Shown piece after piece: positions 56,301 to 64,000 of a stretch of DNA of 64,000 bases. The stretch is from Codonopsis lanceolata (Eukaryota > Streptophyta > Magnoliopsida > Asterales > Campanulaceae): the NCBI GenBank assembly GCA_013146195.2, contig CM028380.1:86430049-86494048 (forward strand), written 5' to 3'. The number at the start of each line of letters is the position of its first letter. Position 1 is the stretch's first letter. The notes beneath the pieces are model-generated. The model was not told the DNA's origin. It did not search any database and saw only the letters and a program-made list of their open reading frames with translations. The position numbers and the translations under genes are program-made.

Positions 56301-59300
56301 GAGGCCTGAAAGAAAAACAGCACCATCCTTAGATAACCCAATTGGGACTGCTCCGCATCGCAAAAGACTAGGGTGTCGTCTGCAAAAAGGAGGCGGGACA
56401 CCAAAGTCTCCGAAGTAGCACCCCCACCCACTCTGAACCCACCGATGTAACCCCCCAAAGCGGCTTTCTCCATTAGTTTGCTAAGGGCCTCCATGACTAT
56501 GATGAACACAAATGGGGAAAGAGGATCTCCTTGTCTCAAGCCCCTCGAGCTTGGGAAGAAACCTGCGGGTTCTCCATTTACCAATACTGAGAACCTGGCT
56601 GAAGATATGCAAAAATGGACCCACCTCCTTCACTTGTGACCAAAGCCCATCCTTTCCATAAGATACAGCAAAAAGCCTCAATTAACATGTTCATACGCCT
56701 TTTCAATGTCTAGCTTGCAGAGAATTCCCGAAACTCCTCTTTTTATCCTAGCATCCAAAATTTCATTAGCGATCAACTATGCATCAATGATTTACCTCTC
56801 CATGACAAAAGCATGCTGAGTTTCGGAGATAATCTTGCCCAACACCTTTCTCAACCTCTGAAACATTACCTTAGAGATGAGTTTGTACACCCCGCCAACT
56901 AGACGCGGCCTGAAATCCTTGACGCACCTGAAAAAATGAAGGCAGCGTAAGTCTTCTCATTTTGATGTCCTTCAGAATGTCCTCCCACTTCCTAGCAATG
57001 CAAAAAGGCCAAGGAAAACCATCAGGTCCCGGGATTTGTCCCCACTCATACTACGAAAGCTGCCACCACTTTTCCTCTGAAAAACCTGTTCCAATCCATC
57101 ACTTTCAGAGTTCAGATTTAAAACCTCACTTTTCACTTCTAGAAATCCACAATGCCTTCTTAACCTCTTCAGGATCTCTATAATGAGTTCCCCTCTCTAC
57201 GACTTTTGTCTCCACTTATCCCACTTTTAAGAAGATGGTCCAGCTCTATAGTTCCTCTCTACGACTTACCCCAACCTCAATTCTCTCTTCTCCCCCAGCT
57301 CTTTCATCAACTCCCCTTCCAAATCTTTGATTTTGAGATCTACATCTACTCTTCTGAATACTTCTCTATTCTATATTCTTAAATCCTTCTTCAGCGCTTG
57401 CAGCTTCTTAGCTACGACGAAACCTGGACCCCCCTCAACAGTATACATATTCCATCTCGCTTTGACCCACTCCTCAAATCCCTGCTCTTTAAGCCACATA
57501 TCTCGAATCTGAATGGTGTTTTCATACTTGTCAAGTCCCGCATTCAAGAAGAAAGGGAACATGGTCAGACACTATTCTCGGAAGGCAGGACTGTCTAGAT
57601 ACACAAAAGCTATCTCCCCAGTCAGCGGAAACAAGGAACCTATCAATCCTTGAAAACTGATGCCTACCTCCATTTCTGAACCAAGTAAAATCTCCTCCCT
57701 CCAAAGGCAAATCCACTAATTCTGCTACATTGAGGAAATCATTAAATTCTGTCATCGCAGAAGTGAATGCACCGAATGCACCGACTCCCGAACGCTCATG
57801 AGGGAAACGGACAACATTAAAATCTCCCCTTACACACCACGGAATATTCCACCTCCTCCTAACTGCCTCTAGTTCCACCCATAAATTCCTTCTTTCCACT
57901 ACAGAAGAGGGGCTGTAAACTCCAGAAAACAACCAATTTTTTTTAGTCTCCTCAAATTTCAGAACACAAGAAACTGAGTGATCACCGACAGTCGCTTCTA
58001 CCTTTGAGACGATTCTCCGGTCCCACATGACTATAATTCCACCCGCTGAACCCACAGCCTTTAAACAATCCCAGTCGACCCATCTATTATCCCAAACACT
58101 ATTTACCATTCCCCAATCCATAATCTCCATTTTTGTTTCAATAAGACACACTACATGCGGCTTCCATCTACGTAAAGCAGCCCTAATAAGAAGCCTCTTA
58201 TCCCTGTCATTTAGTCCCCACACATTCCATACTATAATGCGTGTATTCATAATTAAAGTCTATTTTCAACCCTGTCCAGCAACCCACTGCTATCAATCTG
58301 TTCAAAGTTTAAGCTGCATCGCAGTTGCTTCAATTCTCTCATCCCCTTAGCACTAAAACTGCTTTGCTTTTTGATACTATTTCCCCTCGAAACCTTATGA
58401 TTTTGATCAATGTCCCTGAGCAGGTCCAAAATTTTATCTTCATAACCATTATAAGACACTCCTAAGAATTCTCCAAAGCCTTCAATTCTGCATTTTACCC
58501 AACCTGAAATATCCTCTTCCCTTGCATCATCCATAATAGTTTCAGCAGCACCAAACACAGGAGGGGGAATCGCCGCGAGTGGTGTGCACTCCAAAGGCTC
58601 TTCCATATCATCACCCGAACACTCGCTAATGACATCACTAGGTGTGCAATAGCCATTTCCTTGGTTAAGGTCTGAGACACCATCAACCACAAAAGGCTCT
58701 GTCTGAATGACCTCATCTCGGTTCACAGGATCTTCCATATTACCTGATGCAACACCTACACCAGAACTCTCCAAGTTCAACAGATCCGGAAGAACTAACT
58801 CCTCCCAAATCGTCGAGTTGTGGCCATCCCCCATAGGAACCCCTTCATTCTGGGAGAATTCACCATCCTCCAATTTGCACTCCACTACAGTTCTAACCCT
58901 ATTACGTAACCACTGCACTGCCTCTACGTCAATGACAAAAACCCTTCTTCCACGTACCACATCAACGAATTCTGCCCCAGAACTTCGGTTTTCCTAGAAT
59001 TTTGGAGAAGCGAACCATCCGACCCCTTCTGCTCTTCTGGCTTCTTGTCGGAACTATCCAGTGAACTTCTACCCCTCGCCTCACTCGCTGGAGCCTCAGT
59101 CTGTTCCAACATGGCTGCCGTTTCACCATGGGGACTAGGAGGAACTGGCCCAGAAACAAACTCGCCAACCTCCTCACCGGACTTCCTCCCAGGTCCATTT
59201 GTCTTCCTTTGAAATGTTCCCCCTTGGATTGTTGCAACTAGAAGGCCCAAACCCACTAAACCCCTTGAGCCCAACTGACTGGTTCAACTCTCTGTCCTTT

Positions 59301-62089
59301 TCACCCTTATCGTGTACCACCCATTTTCCCTTCTCGGCCCTTGTGAATTTAGTTGGGCCACTATTGCGTCCATTCTTCTGTCTAATTTGTCCAGCCCAAG
59401 AAGAAAAATTTGAGCCTGAAACTCCTTGAGTACAAGCCCCCCTCAAGATGCCACCGTTTTGATTAATAGGTTTGAAATTTGAATTCCCCGCACCCCACGT
59501 GCCTCCCCAGCCTTTTCTGAATTCGTACGAAGTGCCAGCAGCATGGAGATTACGTCCATCTGAAGCCTTAACGCCAAAATCCCTCGCGTGCAACCCACTT
59601 GTCTTCCCTCCCTGCGACCACCGCGATTGCTTACCAGATCTTCCACCGCCACCCAGCGACTGCCAAGGGGAGTAGAAAGCAGCAGTTTCAGCCCAAATAG
59701 GCTCTCTGTAACTTCATCAACTGCTATAAAACCACCACACATCTGACCAATCCTCTTGAAAACTTCTTCCCCCCACAAATGGAGAGGGAGTCCCCTAACC
59801 CCTATGCTCCCTGCGGAATCGATCTAATTCTATGGCTGCACCCAATCAGATTCGCCACACATCTGACCAATCCTCTTGAAAACTTCTTCTCCCCACAAAT
59901 GGAGAGGGAGTCCCACAGCCCTAACCCATGCTCCCTGCAGTTGTCAATCCTTTCTATGGCTGCACCCAATCGGATTGCATTTATCTAAGAACCAAGGATT
60001 CTGGTTAAACATCCACACCTTTTCATTCAGAATTTGAATTGCTTCTTCCTTTGAAGGGAATATGAAAAGAAAATACTTCCCACTCATGACTCTTACTTGG
60101 ACCCCTCCTGGTGAATTCCACTTGGAGTTTGACCCATCTTTGGACTTCGGAACACGTCGGAATGGAACACTCCAACTCCCCCATTCTACCTACCAAGCAT
60201 CTCTCCAGAAACTCCAAACTGCCTCTACAGGAAATTTCTTCTACCTCGAAATCGACTTGCCAGTCCCTATAGCAATCGGAAACATTCAATTTTAAATCCG
60301 GCCAAGGAGGGATGTTTGCCGCCTCCTTGTAGGATTTTGCGTGTCTGCTGTTAACAACCTTTGACCGAGCGAACCTCCGTATTTAGCCCGCAATCATTTC
60401 CCAGTCACCCTCCTTAGCCACAGCCGGGATAAAGATATTCGATGGACTTCCTTTACCTTTGGCGGAGATGCACAGGAAAAAGCCATGCTCGTTTCTTTCC
60501 TTTGCCAGAAGAACCTCCCGCCACTTCCCGGCTAGTTTCTTCCAGAAGACATCTGTTCCCAAAGTGGCTTTCTCCATCCATAAACAAACCCAAAGGACTT
60601 CGTCAAGAGATAACACGATCTTCATGGACTCTTCCTCTACTCCTTTCCAACCACCGAAAACGCACACCTTCCTTCTCTTGGCTACAAATCACATCGAAAG
60701 ATTTCTATCCTGCTTGGAAGAAGATCTCGTTGGAGTCTCCCATACTTCCACAAAAAGCAATGGGAGATAATTTGAGGAGACAACGGGAGCCTCAAAGGAT
60801 AATTATATAAATATGTATGTATAATTATACTTATTATATATATATAAAAAGCATGGATGACCTTTTGAATTTTGAATTTTTTTAACTCGCAAAGCACCCC
60901 CTAGAGTGCACGTAAATGATAATTATTTTGAAGATTAACTTGTTTAGAGTGTTCGATATTCACATATCATGTAACTGTGATACACTAGGGTCCTACTGTA
61001 TGAGTTCATTAAGTTGAAATGATTGATTTCAACGTGTTACTATGCAACATTTTTATTACAGTTTGGATCTATAAAGTAAATATTACAGTTTGGATCCATG
61101 CTATGATGGGGGGAATTGCTTGGTATTCATTTCCTCCCGCTTTGAAATAACTGCGGCTTTGCTGCTGTGTCTTTGCATATTTAAGCTAGGGATACGCCTA
61201 TGCAATGCCACTTGTATTCTTGCAACCCTTATCTGGATCACTGTTTGCTAATTATTATGATTCTTGCCTGCAGGATTTTGAAGTTGACGAGTTCTCTCCG
61301 GAGTATTTGGCATTGCACCCTGTTGCATCCAACACACAACCATCTTTAGTGGAGGAACATTTTGAGCCGGTTATGGATGATGAGGAGCTAAGTGCAAGTG
61401 ATTCTGATGCATCTTCAGGCGATGATGATGATGCAAGTAATAGAAATCAACAAGAAAAGAAATCTCGAGCTCCCAGGTAAGTTTTTCGTGCGTGTGTTGC
61501 ATGCTCACATCATGTGCATCTATACATAACATGATTTAGTCTTTACTTGGTTGTACTATATACTTTTGGTTGACTTCTATGCTGATTTGGTATCTACATC
61601 TGGCCTTGACTTTTTTGTCTTGTTGAAATCTATGAACATCACTCATTTTGCACAAGAATGAAGTACAGCCAAATAAAATTGTTAAAAATGAAAACCTGCA
61701 GATTGTATGAAGTGAAGGATCAACGGCATGCAGAAGCATTTTGGAAGAATAAATCACTTGCCAAAGAGGATGCCCTTCCAATGGGAGAGAGGGTGGCAGC
61801 ATTGACTAATAATCAAAGAGGTTCGCGTAACTTCAATGATGTTAAGTTGGGTACTGGAGGATCACGAGAGATTTCCTTCATTTCTAGAAGCTCGGCAAGG
61901 TACAAGGAGGACGAGGATGATGAGGATACACACCATGGAAAGAGAAGAGGAGTCCAATCACTGAGGCTGAAGCCTGATAGATCAGGTTTTCAAGGCCGTG
62001 GGAGAGGTGGGGGTCGTGGGGGAGGACGTGGACGTGGAGGTAGAGGTAGAGGTAGAGGTAGAGGTGGAGGAAGAGGAAGAGGAAGGTGA
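38359..62089 (+). CDS. NOL10: Nucleolar protein 10 / Enp2-like WD-repeat protein, 5' end missing, two frameshifts
   Basis: Exons: 38359-38416, 38512-38633, 39264-39331, 39985-40037, 40172-40280, 41230-41400, 41486-41644, 41889-41981, 53415-53597, 61274-61476, 61702-62089. All introns are GT...AG and the phases fit. The protein reads GRFLSSLNTQSPALNVV, then WD-type blades (GAVECFDMRTRA; IYDLRSSSPLRV; TDKHIVRIWDPDT), the NOL10-type central part (SYFVPALGPAPSWC; MHGFFIDHRLYKK), a lysine-rich linker, a NUC153 domain (LKDERFDAIF..DFEVDEFSPEYLALHP), an acidic stretch and a GAR tail. About 534 residues are present. Arabidopsis EDA7, as remembered, has about 710, so roughly 170 N-terminal residues are missing. 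NOL10/Enp2 acts in the nucleolar small-subunit processome for 18S rRNA. Introns 8 and 9 hold LINEs. Family call is firm; functionality is doubtful. Confidence 0.93.
38512..38633 (+). CDS. NOL10: NOL10-like exon with a +1 insertion
   Basis: It starts SKLHGLVAGGGE in the frame set by the previous exon. An extra base in ggtgagcgatggtgctg (about 38552-38556) shifts the frame, and that frame hits TGA at once. Without the extra C the exon would read GEDGAVECFDMRTRA and end in phase with the next exon. The shifted remainder is otherwise perfectly conserved, which suggests a recent lesion or a sequencing error. Confidence 0.85.
38634..39263 (+). other. NOL10-like intron (630 bp)
   Basis: Intron between exons 2 and 3, donor GTACTT. 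No transposon or gene was recognised. Confidence 0.7.
39264..39331 (+). CDS. NOL10: NOL10-like exon with a -1 deletion
   Basis: The exon reads EVTAVEFDGDGGYLMAV and then diverges. The family pattern continues GSSAGK/R, which is present one base out of frame (gttgaagtagtgctggaagg). One G is missing near 39315. The 68-bp exon would be 69 bp and phase-neutral if intact. Confidence 0.85.
39332..39984 (+). other. NOL10-like intron (653 bp)
   Basis: Donor GTATAT, acceptor TTGTGCAG. It contains an open stretch at about 39409-39798, longer than chance would often give, but without recognisable motifs. Confidence 0.7.
40281..41229 (+). other. NOL10-like intron (949 bp)
   Basis: Donor GTAAGA, acceptor GCTTTCAG. 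It contains a short (TG)n/(CG) run at about 40370-40386 and otherwise nothing recognisable. Confidence 0.7.
41982..43387 (+). other. 5' part of the 11.4-kb NOL10-like intron
   Basis: Donor GTTAGT. The stretch holds a LINE 3' stub (42449-42530) and AT-rich DNA. No gene was seen before the LINE copy that begins at about 43388. Confidence 0.6.
42449..42530 (-). mobile_element. Extreme 5'-truncated L1 LINE (3' tail only)
   Basis: A T11 run (42449-42459) is followed by gataagtagagataaaat and gcggcaaaacaggtgcgcgccctatttacatagga. The latter matches the minus-strand 3' ends of the large LINEs at 43713 and 53902. On the minus strand this is the last ~70 bp of a LINE plus its poly(A). Confidence 0.7.
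43806..47452 (-). pseudogene. LINE 1 ORF2: endonuclease-reverse transcriptase, one frameshift
   Basis: From the ATG at 47452, an apurinic-type endonuclease occupies about residues 1-235 (WNVRGLNN, LLETKM, GDFNVIRF, SDHAPLLL). Reverse transcriptase follows at about 460-730 (PKK, YRPISLIGS, KLDIEKAYDHVNW, GLRQGDPLSPFLF). The catalytic FADD is at 45374-45385. A zf-RVT domain lies near the C-terminus (CYMCKCNGESADHLLLHCP, about 44125-44180), and the protein ends in WKERNRRVFDN. One base is missing near 45002 in codons for VIP|ASVSRR. Apart from that the frame is open for about 1215 codons, typical length for plant L1. The enzyme nicks DNA and primes reverse transcription on it; this copy is one lesion from intact. 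Confidence 0.9.
47539..47862 (-). pseudogene. LINE 1 ORF1, C-terminal fragment
   Basis: Open from about 47862 (QWIKGVAGQM) to the stop at 47539. It aligns with the end of ORF1 of the LINE at 53902-60792: both have an acidic stretch, then W..SRI.DFG.F.GVS..G.DDKI.ELL..I, then a basic tail. The N-terminal RNA-binding part was never copied, as usual for 5' truncation. Confidence 0.75.
48783..49613. mobile_element. Non-autonomous hAT (CATAGTTG family), copy 1, inside LINE 3
   Basis: The element is 831 bp with TIR CATAGTTGAAAAA at both ends and an exact 8-bp TSD CTTAGGAG (48775-48782 and 49614-49621). Removing it restores an uninterrupted GGLG-VKN reading through the LINE 3 frame. The subterminal regions are rich in ggcgag/cgcc words. 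The interior is AT-rich, with tcttcca/tggaaga repeats near 49150-49280. It encodes nothing. Confidence 0.92.
49735..50261 (+). repeat. 263-bp tandem duplication in LINE 3
   Basis: 49735-49997 and 49998-50261 are almost identical, both starting gatcatatatatggttcccc. The second has one extra C in ttccccagg. The near identity shows a young event, later than the LINE insertion. Confidence 0.92.
50298..50392 (+). repeat. Short tandem triplication in LINE 3
   Basis: The word gatcgaggatactgtgcagtttatg occurs three times, twice preceded by gactggga. It keeps the reading frame open (WEIEDTVQFMD repeated with a shifted middle copy). Confidence 0.85.
51095..53414 (+). other. 3' part of the 11.4-kb NOL10-like intron
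   Basis: It holds a dispersed-repeat remnant ending gtgcaacatag (about 51480-51566), a palindrome CACTGAGTCAACTCAGTG at about 51834, a 52-bp tandem duplication (52564-52667) and an older ~400-bp duplication. It ends in the acceptor TTTTCTTGTAG at 53414. No gene. Confidence 0.6.
52564..52667 (+). repeat. 52-bp tandem duplication in intron
   Basis: Two units of 52 bp start aaaggagttcattttgtaaa at 52564 and 52616 and differ at few positions. A diverged third match starts at about 52996, followed by further matching landmarks, which indicates an older, longer duplication of this intron region. Confidence 0.85.
54662..54949 (-). repeat. 144-bp in-frame tandem duplication in LINE 2 ORF2
   Basis: 54662-54805 and 54806-54949 differ by one or two bases. 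The 48-residue unit (TMKFWKDLWCGD...RVSWNP) is repeated head to tail without breaking the frame. It lies between the RT and the C-terminal zinc domain. Confidence 0.92.
55477..56170. mobile_element. Non-autonomous hAT (CATAGTTG family), copy 2, inside LINE 2
   Basis: The element is 694 bp. Its ends are CATAGTTGTCAAAGG and, as reverse complement, CATAGTTATCAAAGT. The 8-bp TSD GATCCGAT/GCTCCGAT (55469-55476, 56171-56178) has one mismatch. It shares the CATAGTTG TIR and the subterminal gcgcctcgcc words with copy 1 at 48783-49613. Confidence 0.85.
58253..60670 (-). pseudogene. LINE 2 ORF1 (RNA-binding chaperone), broken
   Basis: The N-terminal half (about 60670-60020) reads LAKERNEHGFFLCISAKG and VDFEVEEISCRGSLEFLERC. 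The DUF4283-like core (WG-EVFKRIGQMCGGFIAVDEVTE) is at about 59780-59690, with a 120-bp tandem duplication before it. A basic linker follows, then an open C-terminal frame (58960-58253) ending RVENRL. The stop at 58253-58255 is two bases before the ORF2 ATG, so ORF2 was probably translated by reinitiation. Several frameshifts break the frame upstream of 58960. Plant L1 ORF1 proteins bind the element RNA. Confidence 0.75.
59735..59974 (-). repeat. 120-bp tandem duplication in LINE 2 ORF1
   Basis: ccacacatctgaccaatcctc starts at 59735 and again at 59855. Both copies run through ccccacaaatggagagggag to gctgcacccaatc. They have diverged by several changes, so the event is older than the 144-bp duplication in ORF2. 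Confidence 0.88.
60809..61273 (+). other. 3' part of the 7.7-kb NOL10-like intron
   Basis: AT-rich intron DNA after LINE 2, ending in the acceptor TTGCCTGCAG. Without LINE 2 and one TSD copy this intron would be about 0.77 kb. Confidence 0.7.
61702..62089 (+). CDS. NOL10: NOL10-like last exon with glycine/arginine-rich tail
   Basis: It continues from AG|A (Arg) as LYEVKDQRHAEAFWKNKSLAKEDALPMGERVA. Then come an acidic patch and, from about 61985, a GAR domain of RG/GRG repeats to the TGA at 62087-62089. GAR tails are common in nucleolar proteins and may be arginine-methylated. The DNA of the tail is a ggaggtagaggtagagg-type repeat, prone to length change. Confidence 0.93.
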
Positions 62090-64000
62090 AGAACACTACG
62101 CCTAGAGAAGAGGTGCCCTTATTCATTGTCTGGCGTTTGGTGATTCTCCGAATGTGTTCGTTGTGAGGCATGCATGGCTCTTCCCTCTCAAGCAGATGGA
62201 AACAAAACAAAATATTCTTAGACAACAACTTATACAGACAACAACTTATACGTGCATGGAAATTCGAGTTCAAAGCTTCTCCGCCCTTCGGCGGTAGAGT
62301 ATTGATGTATATCTTAGGGCACGATTTGTGTTTTTGTGGGGATAGAGGATATATTGTTTTTTGTGGTAGGAAAATGTGTAAAATCATATACAACAGAACC
62401 ACTGTATAATTTCAGTTGGGATGGACCATTTGCCATTCCAACTATCTTTTATTTTTATTTTTAATTTTATTAACAGATGGGTATATTTTCTTTTATGTAA
62501 CAGATGGGTTTATTTTGGAAGTAGATTTTACCTAGAAGATCACACTAATCAGCTACTAGATCCTCTGTGTGTCTCTATGACTCGGTGTCAATATATAGGA
62601 TCAATTAAAAAGACGATGCCTAAATAGAAGGTGCATTTTTTAAAAAATGTTATAGTTGAGGGGTATATTGCTTAAAGTGGTAGTTAAGGATCACAATTCA
62701 AACTTAACCCATAGTTGAAGAGAATTATTTGTAATTAAACCATACCTGTCGATAACATGTAAAATACTATGCTACGTTTTCTCATGCAAAACATTTCAAA
62801 ATAGAATAGTTGATTTTTTGTCAAGAACGGAAGGAGTAATACTTTTAGTAGTGTTCATTAATAGTAAAATGATACTTTTATGCTTTAATTTTTAAAGGTG
62901 GATTTTTTAAGTGAAACTTTCTAAAATAAAATAATTAACTCTTTACTCGAAACATTGGAAGTATAATAATAATATCTTATTATATGCTTAATTCATGGAT
63001 ACATTACATAATGATAGTATATCTTCTTCTCCCGCGTTATTTTTTTTAAAGGCTTGTTTGACTTAACATACAAAATGAAAATAATGAATTAAATCTATAA
63101 TAAATATTAAGATGTATGATTTCTAAAAATGCATGTGATAATAGGGTCATCAATTAAAATATAATCATATCAAGGCCAAAATATAAAAGTGACATTTCAA
63201 AAACGAAGGATTTAAACACATTTTTTGGGAATGAACTAAAAAGAAAAGATAGACTCCTATTAAGGGACGTAGGGAGTTTATGGTATCTAATATTATACGT
63301 TGCTTCCTCTATCTTTGAATTATTGGTCTGTTTTCTTTTTTCTTTAATAAAAAAAAATATTGTTTTAAAGTTTTCTTTTTAAAGAAATATTTTTACTATT
63401 TTACCGTTACTGTTTTTTCCTGCAATTATGGGTCACACACATGCGTTTTTTCAACTTAAACCTCCTCAATTATTTCTTATGTTCTGATTACAAAAATCAA
63501 AATTGAATTAATTTGGAGAACAAACATCAATACATTTACCACTAGAACCAACCTTATATTCATTGGTTCTAAGAACTTTTCATAGTGTTATTTTGCCTCC
63601 CAACTTTAAAATGTATGCTTTAGATTTACTTTTTTTTTTGTTTTAAACTTTTTAAGGGAAAAAAAAACCTGGCCATCTTGAATTTTTTAAACCATTAATG
63701 ACTAAACGCAGACATGGACAAGCGCACATCCAACCTCGCTTGGTCATTTACTTGAGCACAAGTGGACATTTCACATGGGGGTTAGGGTTGCTACTTCATG
63801 GCTTCTCGGCAACGAGTCAAGTTTTTTGTTTTTGTTTTTGTATTTGTTTTTGTTGCTACAAATAAAGCGAAATAACGATAACCAAAACTACAAAACCTAG
63901 CCACTACTAGGCATATTACCCGAAAGCCAAAGATGAAAAACTGCTCCACGTGTGCAAGCTGCAAAAGAAGCTAACATACAAATATGTAGATCCGCTCCTA
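62090..64000. other. 3' UTR and AT-rich downstream flank
   Basis: The first 300-400 bases are probably NOL10-like 3' UTR; an exact poly(A) site cannot be called. An imperfect local repeat (aacagatgggtatattttctttta / aacagatgggtttatttt) lies at 62473-62520. From about 62630 the DNA is AT-rich without any supported gene. A GC-richer stretch at about 63700-63980 could be the edge of another element. Confidence 0.5.

Larger units (their letters stand above)
54140..58250 (-). pseudogene. LINE 2 ORF2: endonuclease-reverse transcriptase, many lesions
   Basis: The ATG at 58250 opens an intact endonuclease domain to about 57533 (WNVWGLNDRDKR, LIETKM, GDFNVVRF, SDHVPFLL). The region 57530-57000 is badly eroded. 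The RT is readable from about 56930, with in-frame stops, to 56171: GLRQGDPLSPFVF, and FADD at 56375-56386. The hAT 55477-56170 then interrupts it. Beyond it the thumb region (LAGWKKQYL; LERDFLWEG) continues, then a duplicated 48-residue block and a zf-RVT remnant (about 54360-54300). It is clearly inactive. Confidence 0.85.
53902..60792 (-). mobile_element. Full-length L1-type LINE (LINE 2) with 16-bp TSD
   Basis: The 6.9-kb element is bounded by the exact duplication CAAAGGATAATTATAT (53886-53901 and 60793-60808). On the minus strand it has a 5' region, ORF1 (about 60670-58253), ORF2 (58250-about 54140) and a 3' UTR with the family tail (aaagcgtcaaaacaggtgacgcatcctata at 53926-53955). No long poly(A) is left. 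It contains the hAT at 55477-56170 and two tandem duplications. It lies in the intron that splits the NUC153 domain of the NOL10-like gene. Confidence 0.93.

Overview
The window is nuclear DNA of a flowering plant, most likely a eudicot; the species cannot be named from the sequence. The evidence is AT-rich intergenic DNA, GT-AG introns, plant-type L1 LINEs, MULE, hAT, Tourist and Ty3/gypsy elements, and one recognisable host gene. A run of exactly 100 N (37616-37715) marks a scaffold join. There is no sign of prokaryotic, organellar or viral DNA.

Layout. 1-19.2 kb is a transposon graveyard. A SINE-like insert and a broken Ty3/gypsy element (1288-about 5999) are followed by two direct ~4 kb copies (6212-10316 and 14546-18780) of an LTR-like segment fused to a decayed, intron-containing MULE transposase on the minus strand. 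A 1 kb arm occurs in inverted orientation at 1-1075 and 13416-14548, and the second copy carries a Tourist MITE that the first lacks. 19.8-20.9 kb is a hAT element with an exact 8-bp target-site duplication (TSD). 22.3-24.5 kb is AT-rich DNA with a tandem duplication and a Helitron-like end. 24.5-31.6 kb is the most interesting transposon region: two Pack-MULEs of one TIR family, one holding an eIF4B fragment and the other an R2R3-MYB (MYB44/73/77-like) fragment, each with an exact 9-bp TSD. The second Pack-MULE, and another MULE filled with a 22-bp minisatellite, are nested in one hAT element (26700-31598) that has an exact 8-bp TSD. 33.3 kb has a small ORF with a signal peptide behind a TATA box. 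33.5-37.6 kb is a gypsy-type element cut by the gap.

38.3-62.1 kb is the 3' two thirds of a plus-strand NOL10/Enp2-type gene (Arabidopsis EDA7-like), a WD-repeat small-subunit processome protein. Eleven exons with canonical splice sites are present; the 5' exons are missing at the gap. Two single-base indels break two neighbouring exons; all later exons are open. Two introns are swollen to 11.4 and 7.7 kb by three large L1 LINEs (one almost intact), a fourth LINE stub, two related hAT elements and an unclassified TIR element, nested up to three deep. The NUC153 domain is split by the intron that holds a full-length LINE with a 16-bp TSD. 62.1-64 kb is 3' UTR and AT-rich flank.

Nothing here resembles an operon or defence system. 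The noteworthy biology is gene capture, satellite birth inside a transposon, and a ribosome-biogenesis gene under heavy transposon load. All family calls come from reading the sequence, not from database searches.
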